Positions 5,548-6,139 of a DNA stretch of 6,139 nucleotides are shown here, one piece after another. The notes under the pieces were generated by a model that saw only the letters and a list, made by a program, of their open reading frames with translations, made no database searches and had not been told where the DNA came from. Every line of letters begins with the position of its first letter. The stretch's first letter is position 1. A program made the translations under genes and the position numbers. The stretch comes from CAWVWF01 sp963933885 (GTDB lineage Bacteria > Bacteroidota > Bacteroidia > Flavobacteriales_C > GCA-002722245): assembly GCA_963933885.1 (NCBI GenBank), contig CAWVWF010000192.1:1-6139 (forward strand), given 5' to 3'.

Positions 5548-5575
5548 AATAGGGGTAAAGAGATTATGAATTGTC
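5548..5575 (+). promoter_or_regulatory. Putative ECF sigma-dependent promoter of the anti-sigma gene
   Basis: AATAGGGGTA, 10 nt, GAATTGTC, then ATA: the second copy of the bipartite motif found upstream of the repeat-protein gene (4819-4846, minus strand), identical at all 18 block positions and in spacing. The 10-nt spacers differ in sequence, as expected of a promoter rather than a recent duplication. Transcription starting about 7 nt beyond GTC (near 5582) would favour the FecR start codon at 5600. The sigma factor encoded just upstream is the obvious candidate reader; this is inference. Confidence 0.6.
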
Positions 5576-5599
5576 ATACTTATGAAGATGGAAGAGAAT

Positions 5600-6139
5600 A
5601 TGGAGAATAACATCCCGTTCGACCTTATTTCGAAAGTACTTTCGAATGATGCGTCTGCTGAAGAAGTTCAGCAACTATCGCATTGGAGAAATGAAAGTGA
5701 AGCTAACGAGATAGAGTATAAAAGCTTGGCTGATATTATGGCTGAAGTTCCATCTGACGTGCCCTCCTTTGATGTGAATAAAGCATGGGATAAAGTAGAT
5801 GCTAAAATAAATGAAGTATCAATAACTACTGAATCTAATAATAAACATAACGGTTTTTATTATTTCAAATTAGGAATGGTTGGATGTGTTGTTGGATTAT
5901 TAAGTTTATTCTTATGGCCAGTTGAATCAGAGACAACGCAAACATATTTAGCGAAAGTTGATGGTGAAGTATTATGGTTGCCGGATAGTTCTAAATTAAC
6001 TTTAAAGCAAGGAGCACAAATTGAATACCTAGCTGATTTTAAAGGAACTGATCGAAATGTTTCTTTAAGAGGTGAAGCATTCTTTCAAGTTAAAAGAGAT
6101 ACCACTAAGCCTTTCGTTATTGAAATGGGGGGTCCAACG
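5600..6139 (+). CDS. FecR-family anti-sigma factor, 3' end cut by window edge
   Basis: Inner-membrane regulator that would hold the upstream ECF sigma factor inactive and pass on a signal from the periplasm. The 180 codons present read without interruption to the window edge. The acidic cytoplasmic N-terminal domain (about 1-85) contains the usual LISKVLSNDASAEE segment and a helical region. One membrane segment lies at about 90-106 (LGMVGCVVGLLSLFLW). The periplasmic FecR domain begins near 117 with WLPDSSKLTLKQGAQIEY (126-143) and the hallmark GEAFFQV (158-164). The C-terminal part is outside the window, so no signalling partner domain can be assessed. In-frame ATGs at 5582, 5588 and 5600 are all possible. 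I prefer 5600 because GGAAGAG (5590-5596) precedes it and because the putative promoter at 5548-5575 would start transcripts near 5582. The gene follows the sigma gene by 86 bp, or 68 bp with the outermost start. Confidence 0.88.
   Translation, partial: MENNIPFDLISKVLSNDASAEEVQQLSHWRNESEANEIEYKSLADIMAEVPSDVPSFDVNKAWDKVDAKINEVSITTESNNKHNGFYYFKLGMVGCVVGLLSLFLWPVESETTQTYLAKVDGEVLWLPDSSKLTLKQGAQIEYLADFKGTDRNVSLRGEAFFQVKRDTTKPFVIEMGGPT

Noticed and set aside
5566..5610. 14-codon plus-strand frame overlapping the anti-sigma start, possible leader peptide
   Set aside because: It begins inside the putative promoter and has no supporting features.

Overview
The window is about one third G+C. It looks like a chromosomal segment of a Bacteroidota bacterium, probably Flavobacteriales or a related order. 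The evidence is TAnnTTTG-type -7 promoter elements in front of genes, few Shine-Dalgarno sites, an ECF sigma factor followed by a FecR-type anti-sigma factor, tiny Cys-anchored lipoproteins, and a SprT-like protein beside a mannose-1-phosphate guanylyltransferase. No rRNA, tRNA, CRISPR array, transposon or phage gene was seen.

Left part, minus strand (1-1837): an apparent four-gene unit read right to left. It starts with two tandem paralogous 43-residue lipoprotein precursors (1706-1837 and 1559-1690). A SprT-like zinc metalloprotein (985-1584) follows and overlaps the second lipoprotein gene by 26 nt. The last gene is a mannose-1-phosphate guanylyltransferase (1-951) that runs off the left edge. 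The lipoproteins are easy to miss because they are short and lie opposite a longer meaningless plus-strand reading frame.

Middle part, plus strand (1956-3467): an MlaE-type permease directly abutting an MlaF-type ATPase, the core of an MCE lipid transporter of the cell envelope. It is divergent from the lipoprotein unit, with a 118-bp shared promoter region. A hairpin terminator at 3484-3517 closes it.

Right part (3605-6139): a secreted, probably outer-membrane protein with eleven ~16-residue GxQxxGFxN repeats (minus strand) is divergent from an ECF sigma factor (plus strand), which is followed by a FecR-like anti-sigma factor that runs off the right edge. The most notable observation is a bipartite sequence, AATAGGGGTA-N10-GAATTGTC. 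It occurs twice, identically and with identical spacing: once just upstream of the repeat-protein gene (minus strand) and once in the sigma/anti-sigma gap (plus strand). It has the layout of an ECF -35/-10 promoter. The inference is that the sigma factor drives both the surface repeat protein and its own anti-sigma factor, while the sigma gene is read from a housekeeping promoter. That would make a compact, self-limiting envelope regulon.
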